Shown in pieces: positions 1 through 8,165 of a DNA stretch of 64,000 nucleotides. The notes below the pieces were generated by a model that did no database searches, had not been told where the DNA came from, and was given only the letters and a program-made list of their open reading frames with translations. Position 1 is the stretch's first letter, and the number at the start of each line of letters is the position of its first letter. Position numbers and translations under genes: made by a program. Source of the stretch: Micromonospora narathiwatensis (GTDB lineage: Bacteria > Actinomycetota > Actinomycetes > Mycobacteriales > Micromonosporaceae); contig NZ_LT594324.1 in the NCBI RefSeq assembly GCF_900089605.1, positions 3,844,001-3,908,000 on the forward strand, given 5' to 3'.

Positions 1-645
1 GGTGAGGAACGCGTCCACCCCGGCGGCGGTCGCCTCGGCGAGGAAACTGTCCCCCGAGCCGCCGCTGACCGCGAGGGTACGAACCATACGCCCGGGATCG
101 CCCGCGGCGCGAACTCCCCAGGCCGTGGCGGGGAGCACCGCGGCGGCGCGCCGGGTCAGCTCGGCCAGGGTCATCGGGGTGGGCAGCTCGCCGATCCGGC
201 CGATGCCCCGCCCGGGGGCGTCGGCCGGCGACCCGGGCCGGGGCCGGTGCAGCGGGCGCAGCCCGGTCAGCCCGAATCGGGCCGCGAGGGCGTCGGAGAC
301 ACCCGGGTCCGCCACGTCGGCGTTGGTGTGTGCCACGTACAGCGCGACGTCCGACTTGATCAGCCGATGGACGATCCGCCCCTTGTACGTGGTGGCGGCG
401 ACCGAGGAGACCCCGCGCAGCAGCAGCGGGTGGTGCGCCACGATCAGGTCGGCCCCGGCGGCGAGCGCCTCGTCCACCGTCTCGGGCACCACGTCGACCA
501 CGCAGGCGACCCGACGTACCGGGTTCGTGGGCTCGCCGAGCACCAGGCCGACCCGGTCCCACTCCTCGGCCCAGGCGGGCGGGTAGCGGCGGTCCAGCGC
601 GGCCACCACGTCGGCGACCGTGGGTGGGGATCCGGTTGTGCTCAC
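1..645 (-). CDS. NIF3/YbgI-family dinuclear metal-binding protein (3' end cut by window edge)
   Basis: The minus-strand frame opens with GTG at 645 and runs off the left edge, so only the first 215 codons are present. The translation has the family's hallmarks: an early EEWDRVGLVLGEP segment, the metal-ligand motif IVAHHPLLLRG, then TYKGRIVHRLI and the second ligand motif YVAHTNADV. Members of the family (once annotated as GTP cyclohydrolase I type 2) bind two metal ions in a toroidal hexamer; their physiological reaction is not settled. Full members are about 250-370 residues, so the rest lies outside. A TAAGCT box eight bases upstream of GTG suggests a leaderless transcript. Confidence 0.9.
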   Translation of the reverse strand, partial: MSTTGSPPTVADVVAALDRRYPPAWAEEWDRVGLVLGEPTNPVRRVACVVDVVPETVDEALAAGADLIVAHHPLLLRGVSSVAATTYKGRIVHRLIKSDVALYVAHTNADVADPGVSDALAARFGLTGLRPLHRPRPGSPADAPGRGIGRIGELPTPMTLAELTRRAAAVLPATAWGVRAAGDPGRMVRTLAVSGGSGDSFLAEATAAGVDAFLT

Positions 646-653
646 GGCCGGCC

Positions 654-659
654 AGCTTA
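654..659 (-). promoter_or_regulatory. -10 box of a likely leaderless promoter for the NIF3 gene
   Basis: TAAGCT on the minus strand is followed by exactly 8 bases and then the GTG start at 645, with no Shine-Dalgarno sequence between. This fits the actinobacterial TANNNT box of a transcript that starts at the start codon. Inference from spacing only. Confidence 0.5.
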
Positions 660-850
660 CCGGCGTCGGGGCCGGGTCAGGGCGTCGGACGGAAGCGCCG
701 GACGGCGAACCGACCACCATCCCCCGGCCGGGGTGCCGACCGCCGTGCGCCGCCGCGGGGACGGGCCGGGCGCGTCACCCCCGGCGAGCCGGGCCGCCGC
801 ACGCCCGGCCGGCCCGGCGGGGGCCGCCCCACCGGGCCGTACCGGGGCGG

Positions 851-1432
851 TCAGCCGACCGGGGTGGCCGGGCGCGGCGTGCCGCGCAGCGCCGCGAGGC
901 CGGCCGCCCAGGGGAAGGCGTCCAGGTGCCGCTCGCCGGTGCCCGGCGGATGCAGCGGTACGACGTGGTCGCCGAACACGACGCGCACCCCCCACTCGCG
1001 CAGCCGGTCCAGGCTGGCCTGGAACGCCGGATGCGCGGCCATCGCCGCGTTGGTGTACGGGACGGCCGCGATCGGCAACCCGAGCCCCTGCGCCTCCACC
1101 AGCAGCCCGAGCGCGAGGGTGTCGGCGATGCCGACCGCCCATTTGTTGACCGTGTTGACCGTCGCCGGGCAGACCAGCATCGCGTCCGCCGGCGGCAGCA
1201 CGTCCGGGTCGCCCGGGTTCTTGTAGTGGGTGCGTACCGGGTGACCGGTCTGCCGGGCCAGCGCCGTCCGGTCGACGAACTTCGCACCGTCCGGCGTGGT
1301 GACCACGCAGACGTCCCAGCCGTCCTGCTGGGCGAGGTCGACCAACCGGCCGACGTTACGGGCCAGCGGCGAACCGCAGGCGACGACATAGAGCACCCGA
1401 CGGCGCCCGTGACTGATGTGCGGACCCTTCAT
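851..1432 (-). CDS. Flavoprotein of the phosphopantothenoylcysteine decarboxylase (Dfp/CoaC-like) fold
   Basis: A 193-residue protein starting at ATG 1432 (MKGPHISHG). It has a Rossmann-like start VLYVVACGSPLA, a central DAMLVCPATVNTVNKWAVGIAD segment and PYTNAAMAAHPAF, matching the HFCD flavoprotein fold that binds FMN. It is too short and lacks the synthetase domain to be CoaBC, so it is probably a paralogue with an unknown substrate. It lies 58 bases downstream of the XRE/TPR regulator on the same strand and is probably cotranscribed with it. The open frame extends upstream to 1546, but that extension is low-quality sequence. Confidence 0.8.
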   Translation of the reverse strand: MKGPHISHGRRRVLYVVACGSPLARNVGRLVDLAQQDGWDVCVVTTPDGAKFVDRTALARQTGHPVRTHYKNPGDPDVLPPADAMLVCPATVNTVNKWAVGIADTLALGLLVEAQGLGLPIAAVPYTNAAMAAHPAFQASLDRLREWGVRVVFGDHVVPLHPPGTGERHLDAFPWAAGLAALRGTPRPATPVG

Positions 1433-1490
1433 CCGACCGGCACCGCGCTCATGCCGGCACTCCGCTGATGATTCGCTCGCTGGCGCTCGC

Positions 1491-2717
1491 TCATATTCCA
1501 ACTCCCATGTGCTCAGCCAACTCCGCGATCGGCGGAGGCGGCGCACCCCGTGTGCGACGGAGCACGTCCGACATCACCTCGTGGGCGATCGGCCGGCAGC
1601 GGATCTCGGACGGGGCGAGCCGGTCGCCGCGCAGCAGCATCTCCCCCGCGTTCGCGACGTCGCCGAGCTGCGCGTAGCCGCGGGCGATGTCGAGCAGGTG
1701 ATGCGCGCGCCGCTCGGGCAGCAGGGCGTTGAACGCGGCCTCGGAGATGGCGTGGTGGATCTCCACGGCGCGGCCGCCGTCGCCCAGCTCCACGGCCGCG
1801 GCGGCCCGGTGCAGCTCCAGGTTGGTCGGGCCGAACGAGGTCCAGTAGTGGTTGTGGTCACCGCCGACCAGGATGGCCGCCTCCTCGGCGCCGGTGAGCA
1901 GGTCGTCCACGGTGGCGGAGTCGCCGATCCGGGCGGCGGCCATCGCACCCTGGAGCAGCAGCATGCCGTAGACGGAGAGCTGGCCGGGGGTGGCCTCGTT
2001 GCCGCCGCCGGGTGCGAGCCGGTTGGCGATGTTCACGTTGAGTTCGAGCGCGGGGCGGGCCCGACCCATCGCCACCAGCGCGTTGGAGACCCGGGTGGTG
2101 GCGATGCCGGCCAGCAGCTGGTCGTCGGCCCGCTGGGCGACCGCCATCGAGCGGTCGGCGGCCAGCCAGGCCAGGTCGCACTCGCCGAGCTTGCGCAGCA
2201 CCGAGGACGCGATCTGATAGACCTGCCCGAGCAGGTGGGCCGCCTCGATGGCCTGATCCCCGCGGTAGCCGGCGTCGGCGGCCTGGGCGTCGCGCAGCAG
2301 CTTCGGCAGCGCCCGGGTGAGCATCCCGTAGCGGCCGTACTGGTAGGTGAGCCAGGCATGGTTGACCGCCTTGCTCATGTCGCCCAGCGGCGGAGGGTAC
2401 GGCGCCGCGTCAAAGTACGCGCTCATCGAGTCGTACCGCTCCAGCGCGGCCCGGATCTCCTCGACCTCGACCTGGTCGATGCAGTTGAGGGCATCGGTAC
2501 GCCGCTCCGGGTCCTTGCCGAGCAGCAGTTGCACGTCGACCTGGAGGATGTCGGCGATCTCGTACAGGACGGAGAACTTGTCCAGCCGCCGCACCCCGCG
2601 CTCGACCTTGTCGACCCAGCTCTTGGACTTGCCGAGCCGGTCGGCGAAGACCTGCTGGGACATCTTGCGCCGGCTGCGCCAGTACGCCACCCGGCGGCCT
2701 ATGGGCAGTTCGTCCAT
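1491..2717 (-). CDS. XRE-family helix-turn-helix regulator with TPR-like C-terminal region
   Basis: A 408-residue protein. The start at ATG 2717 (MDELPIGRR) is chosen because the HTH begins a few residues later and a GGGAGGGATGGCGAG stretch precedes it. The HTH covers about residues 6-65 (VAYWRSRRKMSQQVFADRLG, then SWVDKVERGVRRLD). The rest is alpha-helical and rich in Ala/Leu with TPR-like helix pairs (for example AAEVRDALERY-like and LLDIARGYAQLGDV regions), typical of the large actinomycete XRE/TPR regulators. It probably controls itself and the flavoprotein downstream; its ligand is unknown. A divergent Prim-Pol-like gene starts 244 bases away. Confidence 0.85.
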   Translation of the reverse strand: MDELPIGRRVAYWRSRRKMSQQVFADRLGKSKSWVDKVERGVRRLDKFSVLYEIADILQVDVQLLLGKDPERRTDALNCIDQVEVEEIRAALERYDSMSAYFDAAPYPPPLGDMSKAVNHAWLTYQYGRYGMLTRALPKLLRDAQAADAGYRGDQAIEAAHLLGQVYQIASSVLRKLGECDLAWLAADRSMAVAQRADDQLLAGIATTRVSNALVAMGRARPALELNVNIANRLAPGGGNEATPGQLSVYGMLLLQGAMAAARIGDSATVDDLLTGAEEAAILVGGDHNHYWTSFGPTNLELHRAAAAVELGDGGRAVEIHHAISEAAFNALLPERRAHHLLDIARGYAQLGDVANAGEMLLRGDRLAPSEIRCRPIAHEVMSDVLRRTRGAPPPPIAELAEHMGVGI

Positions 2718-2851
2718 CTCGCCATCCCTCCCCCTCGCCACGTCCGGCTGATCTCCTCCGGGCGGCCGTCGCGGCGGCCCGTCGGTATCGCGGTCTCCCT
2801 CTGGTCGCACAGTCTGTACGTCAGCCTTACGGCCAGCCCTCGTAGTTTCCG

Positions 2852-2862
2852 TGCAAGTTGCA
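2852..2862. promoter_or_regulatory. 11-bp palindrome between divergent regulator and Prim-Pol genes
   Basis: TGCAA-G-TTGCA is a perfect palindrome in the 244-base divergent promoter region between the XRE regulator (start 2717, minus) and the Prim-Pol-like gene (plus). It is a plausible operator for the XRE protein. No other support. Confidence 0.35.
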
Positions 2863-2961
2863 TCAGCCGTTCGTCAGGTCAACGAACGTGGGTTACGGCA
2901 GTGACGGCGTTCGACGTCCGACGTGGACACCGTCCGGTCCGGGCCAGAGGGGATGGCGCAG

Positions 2962-3633
2962 ATGTGGGGGACCGTCGGACCGCGCGTGGCTCGCCTGTCG
3001 CCACTGGAACGGGTCCGGTTGCGCCGGGTCGCCGTCCGGTACGCCGTCCACGGCTGGGAGGTGACGCCCGGCGCCTGCCTGGCCAACCGCCGCTTCGTCT
3101 GCGGCCGGGCCGGCTGTCCCACCGTGGGCTGCCACCCCGCGCTGGAGAACTGGGAGCACGGGGCCAGCGCCGACCCGGCCCGGGTCGCCACCTGGTGGCG
3201 CAGCCGCCCGCACGGGGTGCTGCTGCCCACCGGGCGCTCCTTCGACGTACTGGAGGTGGCCGCCCACCTCGGCCGCCCGGTGCTGGACGCCGTCGCGTCC
3301 CACCCGGCCGGCTTCGGCGTACGCGGGCCGGTGCTGGTCACCCCCACCGGCCGCTGGATGTTCCTGGTCCGCCCGGGCGACCCGCTCCGGCCGGAGTTGG
3401 GGCACTGCTTCCACGTGATCCGGCACGGTGTCGGCTCATGGATCCCGGCGCCGCCCACCCGGCTGCCGGAGGGGACGGTGCGCTGGGCGGTCGCCCCCGA
3501 GCAGGCCCGCTGGCAGCTGCCCGATTCCTACCTGGTGCAGAACGCGCTGATCGAGGCGCTGCGGGCGGCCGGCGTCACGCTCACCTCGGACCTGCTCCCC
3601 GGCCAGCTCCCGCTGCCCCGCCGCGGCCGCTGA
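2962..3633 (+). CDS. Stand-alone Prim-Pol (bifunctional DNA primase/polymerase N-terminal-like) domain protein
   Basis: A 223-residue protein. Three in-frame ATGs exist (2923, 2953, 2962); 2962 is chosen because AGAGGGG at 2946-2952 is nine bases ahead of it and touches the 2953 ATG. The protein shows the actinobacterial Prim-Pol layout: YAVHGWEVTPGACL, a Cys cluster (FVCGRAGCPTVGCHP), WWRSRPHGVLLPTGRSFDVLEV and GRWMFLVRPG. The canonical catalytic acidic motif appears only as D-x-x-E (FDVLEV), and the usual Ser-Gly-x-His strand is replaced by GRWMFLV. There is no helicase or other replication domain. It may be a degenerate or sensory AEP-like protein rather than an active primase. Confidence 0.75.
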   Translation: MWGTVGPRVARLSPLERVRLRRVAVRYAVHGWEVTPGACLANRRFVCGRAGCPTVGCHPALENWEHGASADPARVATWWRSRPHGVLLPTGRSFDVLEVAAHLGRPVLDAVASHPAGFGVRGPVLVTPTGRWMFLVRPGDPLRPELGHCFHVIRHGVGSWIPAPPTRLPEGTVRWAVAPEQARWQLPDSYLVQNALIEALRAAGVTLTSDLLPGQLPLPRRGR

Positions 3634-3892
3634 CCGACGGTTCCCCGACAGCGTCCTCCCCGCCACCGAACTCGTTAGGCCAGGTGACGGCGCGTTCACG
3701 CCAGAGCGGGGGTTGGCATGTCCAGGGACGACGCGGCCCGCCACACCGGCGGCACCGAACCATCACGGCACCACCGCCGCCCGCACCGCTGGGCCGGCAC
3801 CCGCCCCTGGGGCACCCGCCCCACCGGCTCCCGCCCACCCGGCCCCCGCCCCAACACCACCCACCGCCCCCTCCGCTAACCCCCCTCCCTCC
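3634..3892. other. Gene-free C-rich stretch
   Basis: Downstream of the Prim-Pol-like gene the plus strand becomes extremely C-rich (Pro/Ala-like codons in every frame), with short ACC/CCC runs. No ribosome binding site and no recognisable domain was found on either strand. It leads into the inverted repeat at 3893-4005. Confidence 0.6.
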
Positions 3893-4005
3893 CCCGTCCC
3901 CCTTTGACTCCCGGCGATCTTGCACTTACTGCCCGGATAAGTCCGGCGTTCGACGCATGTCTCCGACAGCACCTGCAAGATCGCCGGGAGCCAAAGGGGG
4001 ACGGG
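3893..4005. repeat. Long inverted repeat (32-bp arms) at the 3' end of apbE
   Basis: The arms at 3893-3924 and 3974-4005 are reverse complements with a single mismatch; 49 bases separate them. The core of each arm reads CCCGGCGATCTTGCA or its complement. The right arm and spacer form the last codons of apbE, whose stop is at 3926-3928 next to the left arm. The right side continues into repeated GACGGGGAGG units. The arrangement looks like a mobile or dispersed palindromic intergenic element, and it could also act as a transcription terminator. Confidence 0.8.
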
Positions 4006-4771
4006 GAGGGACGGGGAGGGACGGGGAGTGGGAGAGGTGGGCGTGGTCGGTGATGGTGGCGTGGTGGTGGTCGGGGAGGTGGGCCAGCCAGGTGGTGCCG
4101 GCGGGGCCCATTGCCACGGCGGCGGTGGCGTAGGCGTCGGCCAGGCCGAGATCCGGGCCGACCACGGTCACCGAACGTAGGCCCCGGGCCGGGGTGCCCT
4201 GACGTGGATCGACCACGTGGTGGCCGCGCTCGTAGACGCCGGAGGTGGCGACCGCCAGGTCGGTGCCGGCCAGCACCAGGCAGGTGGCCATCGGGTCCCA
4301 GGGGTGCCGCACCCCGATCCGCCACGCCTCGCCGGTGGCCGAACGGCCGCGTACCCGGACGTCGCCGCCGGCGTTCAGGCAGTGGTTGGGGGCGCCGGCC
4401 TCGACCAGCCGGTCCGAGGCGACCTGCGCCGACCAGCCCTTGACGTAACCGGACGGGTCCAGCCGTCCAGTGGCGTACACGTCGAAGAAGCCGTCCGTCG
4501 CGCGCCACAGGTCGGCGCAGCGTTCCAGCACCGCCCGCAGGTCGGCCGAGGCCTCGGCGAGCGGCAGTTCACCCCGGTCGAACCGGCACACCTCGCTGTC
4601 GTCGCGGTAGGTGCTGAACCGGGCGTCGACCTCGCGGAGCCAGCCGAAGGTCTGCTCGGCCAGCTCGTGCAGCGTGGCGGGGGGCAGGTCGTCGGCCAGG
4701 TCGAGGCTGATCGCCGTACCCATGATCTGCTCGACCCGGCGCAGGCCGGGCCGACGGTCGCGGGAGGCCAT
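3926..4771 (-). CDS. apbE: FAD:protein FMN transferase (ApbE)
   Basis: A 281-residue protein that attaches FMN from FAD covalently to Thr/Ser in carrier proteins outside the membrane. Visible motifs are the MGT near the start (residues 17-19), PSGYVKGWSAQ (substrate-binding K-G), LNAGGDVRVRG, VATSGVYERG followed by HHVVDPRQG, and a metal-binding LADAYATA segment near residue 215. The natural homology ends around ITDHAHLS; the last 28 or so residues (Pro-rich, then APGDLAGAVGD) are encoded by the inverted repeat at 3893-4005. It starts 5 bases after its likely substrate, the FMN-binding-domain gene, and is last in the DUF1800 operon. No signal peptide is seen, so it may act on the carrier before or during export, or the start may differ. 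Confidence 0.9.
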   Translation of the reverse strand: MASRDRRPGLRRVEQIMGTAISLDLADDLPPATLHELAEQTFGWLREVDARFSTYRDDSEVCRFDRGELPLAEASADLRAVLERCADLWRATDGFFDVYATGRLDPSGYVKGWSAQVASDRLVEAGAPNHCLNAGGDVRVRGRSATGEAWRIGVRHPWDPMATCLVLAGTDLAVATSGVYERGHHVVDPRQGTPARGLRSVTVVGPDLGLADAYATAAVAMGPAGTTWLAHLPDHHHATITDHAHLSHSPSLPVPPRPPLAPGDLAGAVGDMRRTPDLSGQ

Positions 4772-4776
4772 CGCGG

Positions 4777-5364
4777 TCAGGCCCGATCGATCGCGGCCTG
4801 CAACGACTGCCGGTACGCGTCGCTGGTGTAGGTGGCCCCGGAGACGGTGTCGAGGTTGGCGCTCTGCTTCGCGACCACCTGGCCGGAGGTGCCGCTGTAG
4901 CGGGCCTGCACGTCGTCGCTGCGCAGGCCGGACTGCCCGCCCTGGGGCAGGCCGAGCGCGGTGGCGTCGACGATCCGGCTGCCGCTGAGGGTGATCCGCA
5001 CCTGGAGCGACCCGTACTTGTAGCCGACCACCGGCCCGGTGACCGTCCGGGTGGCGGGCCTGGGTGCGCTGGTGGTGGCCTTCGGCGCGGCCGTGGTCGG
5101 CCTGGCGGCGGTGCCCGGGGTACGGCTGGCGCCGGCCCTGGGGCTCGGCCTCGCCGTCGTCGAGGCGCTCGGCGCGACCGACCCGCCCGCCGGGTCGGTC
5201 GCGCCGGGGGTGAGAGTCGGCGCCGACGGGCCGTCGGGGGCGATGGGCGCCTCGGCGACCGGCCGGTCCTGGGCGACCTGGGTGGCGCCCGGCGACCCCT
5301 TTAGCACCACCAGCGCGGTGGTGCCGGCGGCGAGGCCGGTGATCGCGAGCAGCGCGCGACGCAT
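4777..5364 (-). CDS. FMN-binding domain protein, covalently flavinylated electron carrier
   Basis: A 195-residue exported protein: N-terminal hydrophobic segment (ALLAITGLAAGTTALVVL), then a long Pro/Thr/Ala/Ser linker (about residues 35-108), then a small FMN-bind domain from GPVVGYKYGSLQVRITL. The C-terminus carries the ApbE target motif S175-G-A-T178 within DTVSGATYTS; Thr178 is the expected flavinylation site. The domain is known from Rnf/Nqr subunits and flavin-based extracytosolic electron transfer. The gene lies between the membrane reductase and ApbE, which fits an electron path from the reductase's cytoplasmic NAD(P)H to this outer carrier. Confidence 0.9.
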   Translation of the reverse strand: MRRALLAITGLAAGTTALVVLKGSPGATQVAQDRPVAEAPIAPDGPSAPTLTPGATDPAGGSVAPSASTTARPSPRAGASRTPGTAARPTTAAPKATTSAPRPATRTVTGPVVGYKYGSLQVRITLSGSRIVDATALGLPQGGQSGLRSDDVQARYSGTSGQVVAKQSANLDTVSGATYTSDAYRQSLQAAIDRA

Positions 5365-5378
5365 GGGCGGTGGCCTTT

Positions 5379-6791
5379 CTACAGCTCGAAGGTGGCGAGG
5401 TGGATCTGCCGTCGGGGGACCCCGGCCCGGCGCAGCACCCGGACGGCCTCGTCGACCAGGCCGCCCGGCCCGCAGAGATAGACGTCGCGGCGGGTCAGGT
5501 CGGGCACCAGCCGGCGCAGCCCCTCCGGGCTCATCACCTGGCGCGGCCCGGGGTCGTCACGGGAGCCGATCACGTACCACACCGAGGTGTGCCGGGTCTG
5601 GGCCAGCTCGTCCAGTTCCTGGTGCAGCAGCACGTCGGCCGGGGTCCGGGCGCGGTAGATGAGCGCGGCGCCGGGCGGCAACTCCTCCAGCATCGCCCGC
5701 AGCGGAGCGATGCCGCTGCCCCCGGCGATCAGCAGCGCCCGGTGCCGGGTCCGGTGCGCGGCGGTGAACGTGCCGGACGGGCCGACCGCCCAGGCCCGGG
5801 TGCCGGGGACCAGGTCCCGCAGCTCGGCGGTGTGCGCGCCGACCACCTTGACGGTCAGCCGCAGCCAGCGGTCGTTGCCCGCCGCGGAGACCGAGAACGG
5901 ATGCGACTGCCACCAGCAGCCGGGGTTGAGGAAGCGCCAGCGGAAGTACTGCCCGCCGAGCAGGTCGATCTGGTTGAGCCGGTGACCGGTCAGGTAGATC
6001 GAGACGGTGTCCGGGGCCTCCGCCACCACCTCGGCGACCCGCAGCCGGTGCCGCAGGTTGAAGTGCAGCGGGGCGATCACCCGGCCCCAGACCAGGGCGG
6101 CCACCACCAGCAGGTACGCGGCGATCCAGCCGGTGCGGACCGGGCCGGGATCGAAGAGCTGCGCGCCGTTGCTGAACTGGTGCCCGTAGCCGAGCAGCAG
6201 CGCCAGGTAGCTGGTCAGGTGCAGGTGGTGCCACAGCTCGTACGGCAGGCGCCGGCGGACCGCCCGGACGGCGGTGAGGCCGACCGCCACCAGGATCCCG
6301 GCGGCCACGAACGCGGAGACCATGTCCTCGTAGTCGCTGAGCAGGGAGCCGACCTCGCCGAGGACCGACTTGCGCTCCAGGCCGGCGTAGCCGACCACGA
6401 GCAGGGCGAGATGCGCGAGGACCGCCACGAGCAGGGTGGCACCGAGGTCCCGGTGCACCCGGGAGAGGCGCTCGCCGCCGACCCCGCGTTCCAGCGGGCC
6501 GAGCCGGCTCATCATCAGCACCTGGACGAGCAGCAGGTAGCCGGCGACCAGGCCGGTGATCCGGCCGGCGGCGGTGAGCAGGTCGGTGGTCCCGGTCAGC
6601 GAGCCGGCCGGGGTGTCCAGCCACCAGGGCAGCACCGCGGCGACCAGGCCAAGCCAGAACAGCCCGGCCAGGGTCCGCCGGCCGCCGGGTCCGCGGCGCG
6701 GCAGCCCCGGTGACGGGGGCACGGAACGGCCGCCGTACGGGGGGTCTGCCCCGGTACGGCGGCCGATTGGATGAATGTCCTGGTATGTCAC
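5379..6791 (-). CDS. Ferric reductase-like flavocytochrome (ferredoxin reductase-type oxidoreductase)
   Basis: A 470-residue membrane protein. GTG 6791 is chosen as start because it overlaps the DUF1501 stop as GTGA; the frame stays open further upstream but only inside DUF1501. About six membrane helices occupy the first 230 residues, with paired His in RVHRDLG, LAHLALL and ELWHHLHL for haem binding. A cytoplasmic FAD/NAD(P)H module follows: HPFSVSAAG for flavin, LLIAGGSGIAPLRAML for nucleotide, YLCGPGGLVDEAV, and a C-terminal FEL. It should move electrons from NAD(P)H across the membrane, here most likely to the downstream flavinylated carrier. Confidence 0.88.
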   Translation of the reverse strand: MTYQDIHPIGRRTGADPPYGGRSVPPSPGLPRRGPGGRRTLAGLFWLGLVAAVLPWWLDTPAGSLTGTTDLLTAAGRITGLVAGYLLLVQVLMMSRLGPLERGVGGERLSRVHRDLGATLLVAVLAHLALLVVGYAGLERKSVLGEVGSLLSDYEDMVSAFVAAGILVAVGLTAVRAVRRRLPYELWHHLHLTSYLALLLGYGHQFSNGAQLFDPGPVRTGWIAAYLLVVAALVWGRVIAPLHFNLRHRLRVAEVVAEAPDTVSIYLTGHRLNQIDLLGGQYFRWRFLNPGCWWQSHPFSVSAAGNDRWLRLTVKVVGAHTAELRDLVPGTRAWAVGPSGTFTAAHRTRHRALLIAGGSGIAPLRAMLEELPPGAALIYRARTPADVLLHQELDELAQTRHTSVWYVIGSRDDPGPRQVMSPEGLRRLVPDLTRRDVYLCGPGGLVDEAVRVLRRAGVPRRQIHLATFEL

Positions 6792-8161
6792 GCGTACAAC
6801 TTCATGGGGGTGAATTTCTGCCGGGGGAACACCTTGTCCACCTGCGCCGTCGTCAGCCCGAATCGCCCCTGAGCGACGGACCCGTAGACGTTGAACATGT
6901 TGTTGTATTCCGGTACGTCCCCGCTGTCCAGATCGTTCAATCCGCGCCACGCTCCGAGCAGGGATCCGGCGAGTTTACGCCCGCTCAGGATGGTGACAAC
7001 CCCGCCGTGCCCGTGGTCGGTGCCGCCCTGGTTCGAGGCGACCCGCCGGCCGAACTCGCTGGACACCATGATCGTCACGTCGGCGGCCCGGTCGCCGAGG
7101 TCGGTGAAGAACGCCGCCATCGCGCTGGCCAGCTCGTTGAGCCGCCGCCAGAGCTGGCCCCCGTCGCGGGTGCCCTGGTTCTCGTGGGTGTCGTAGCCGC
7201 CCATGCCGACCGTGGCGACCCGGACGTTCGCCCCACCCTTGATCAACTGCGCGAGTTGCTGGAAGGCGTGGCCGACGCCCTCGTACCGCACCCCCGCGGC
7301 GGCCTGGTACGGCTTCGCGGCGAGCCGCTGCGCGGTGGCCAGCGCCCCCATTCCCTCGACGACCGCCTCCTCGACCGGGTGGTTGATCCCGGTGAAGAGC
7401 CCCCGGATCGCCTTCTCGGTCGCGGCGCGGTATTTCTCGTCGCCGTTGAGCCGCAGGTCGCCGACGCTGTTGAGGGAGAGCGCGCCGTTCACCCCGACCA
7501 GCGAGCGGGGCAGCGTGCTGCCGATGCCGACGCTGCGGAACGCGGTGCCCTTGCCCAGGGCGTCGACCAGGCTGTCCAGCCAGCCCCGGCCGCCGGTCTC
7601 GCCGGGCAGCCCGCCCAGGTTGCAGGCGTCGGCGGCCTGGAAGTGGCTGCGGGACAGCCGGGGATCGGAGACCGCCGGGACGAAGCCGAGGCGGCCGTCC
7701 TTGAGCCACTGCTCCAGCGGGGCGAAGGCGCTGGTCAGCTTGAAGCCTCGGCCGAGCGGCAGCGAGTCGTCACCGAGCAGCAGGTCGGGGCGGACCCTGG
7801 TGAGCACCGGATCGTCGGCGGGGGCGACCAGGCTCAGTCCGTCCAGCCCGCCGTAGAGGAAGACGTGGATCAGGGTGCCGGTCCGCGTCGCGGCGAAGGA
7901 CGCCGAGGCGCTGACGAACTGGGCGGTGGCCAGGGCGGTGGCGGTCGCCGCGGCGCCGGCCACGAAGGTACGCCGGGTGACGCCCCGGCCGTCCCGCTGG
8001 GCCTCCTCCAGCTCCTCCAGCCGGCGGTACCGGTCCGCCTCGGCGGCGTTCTCGGCCGCGACGATGTCGGCCTCCGCGCGCAGCAGCGCCTCGGCCGGGT
8101 TGTCGGCCAGCCGCCGCAGGTCGGGGCATTCGGGGTGCAGGGGGTACGGGTTCACGGTCAT
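6788..8161 (-). CDS. DUF1501 family protein with twin-arginine signal
   Basis: A 457-residue protein. A 60-residue leader precedes a Tat-type signal (TRRTFVAGAAATATALA...), then the DUF1501 core: GTLIHVFLYGGLDGLS, DLLLG...LPLG, ATVGMGGYDTHENQG, and IMVSSEFGRRVASNQGGTDHGHGG with the conserved acidic/His residues that resemble sulfatase/phosphatase-fold proteins. It is exported folded. Its stop overlaps the reductase start, and its own start is 4 bases after the DUF1800 stop. GAGGAG directly abuts ATG 8161, so GTG at 8155 (spacing 6) may be the true start. The reaction is unknown. Confidence 0.88.
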   Translation of the reverse strand: MTVNPYPLHPECPDLRRLADNPAEALLRAEADIVAAENAAEADRYRRLEELEEAQRDGRGVTRRTFVAGAAATATALATAQFVSASASFAATRTGTLIHVFLYGGLDGLSLVAPADDPVLTRVRPDLLLGDDSLPLGRGFKLTSAFAPLEQWLKDGRLGFVPAVSDPRLSRSHFQAADACNLGGLPGETGGRGWLDSLVDALGKGTAFRSVGIGSTLPRSLVGVNGALSLNSVGDLRLNGDEKYRAATEKAIRGLFTGINHPVEEAVVEGMGALATAQRLAAKPYQAAAGVRYEGVGHAFQQLAQLIKGGANVRVATVGMGGYDTHENQGTRDGGQLWRRLNELASAMAAFFTDLGDRAADVTIMVSSEFGRRVASNQGGTDHGHGGVVTILSGRKLAGSLLGAWRGLNDLDSGDVPEYNNMFNVYGSVAQGRFGLTTAQVDKVFPRQKFTPMKLYA

Positions 8162-8165
8162 CTCC

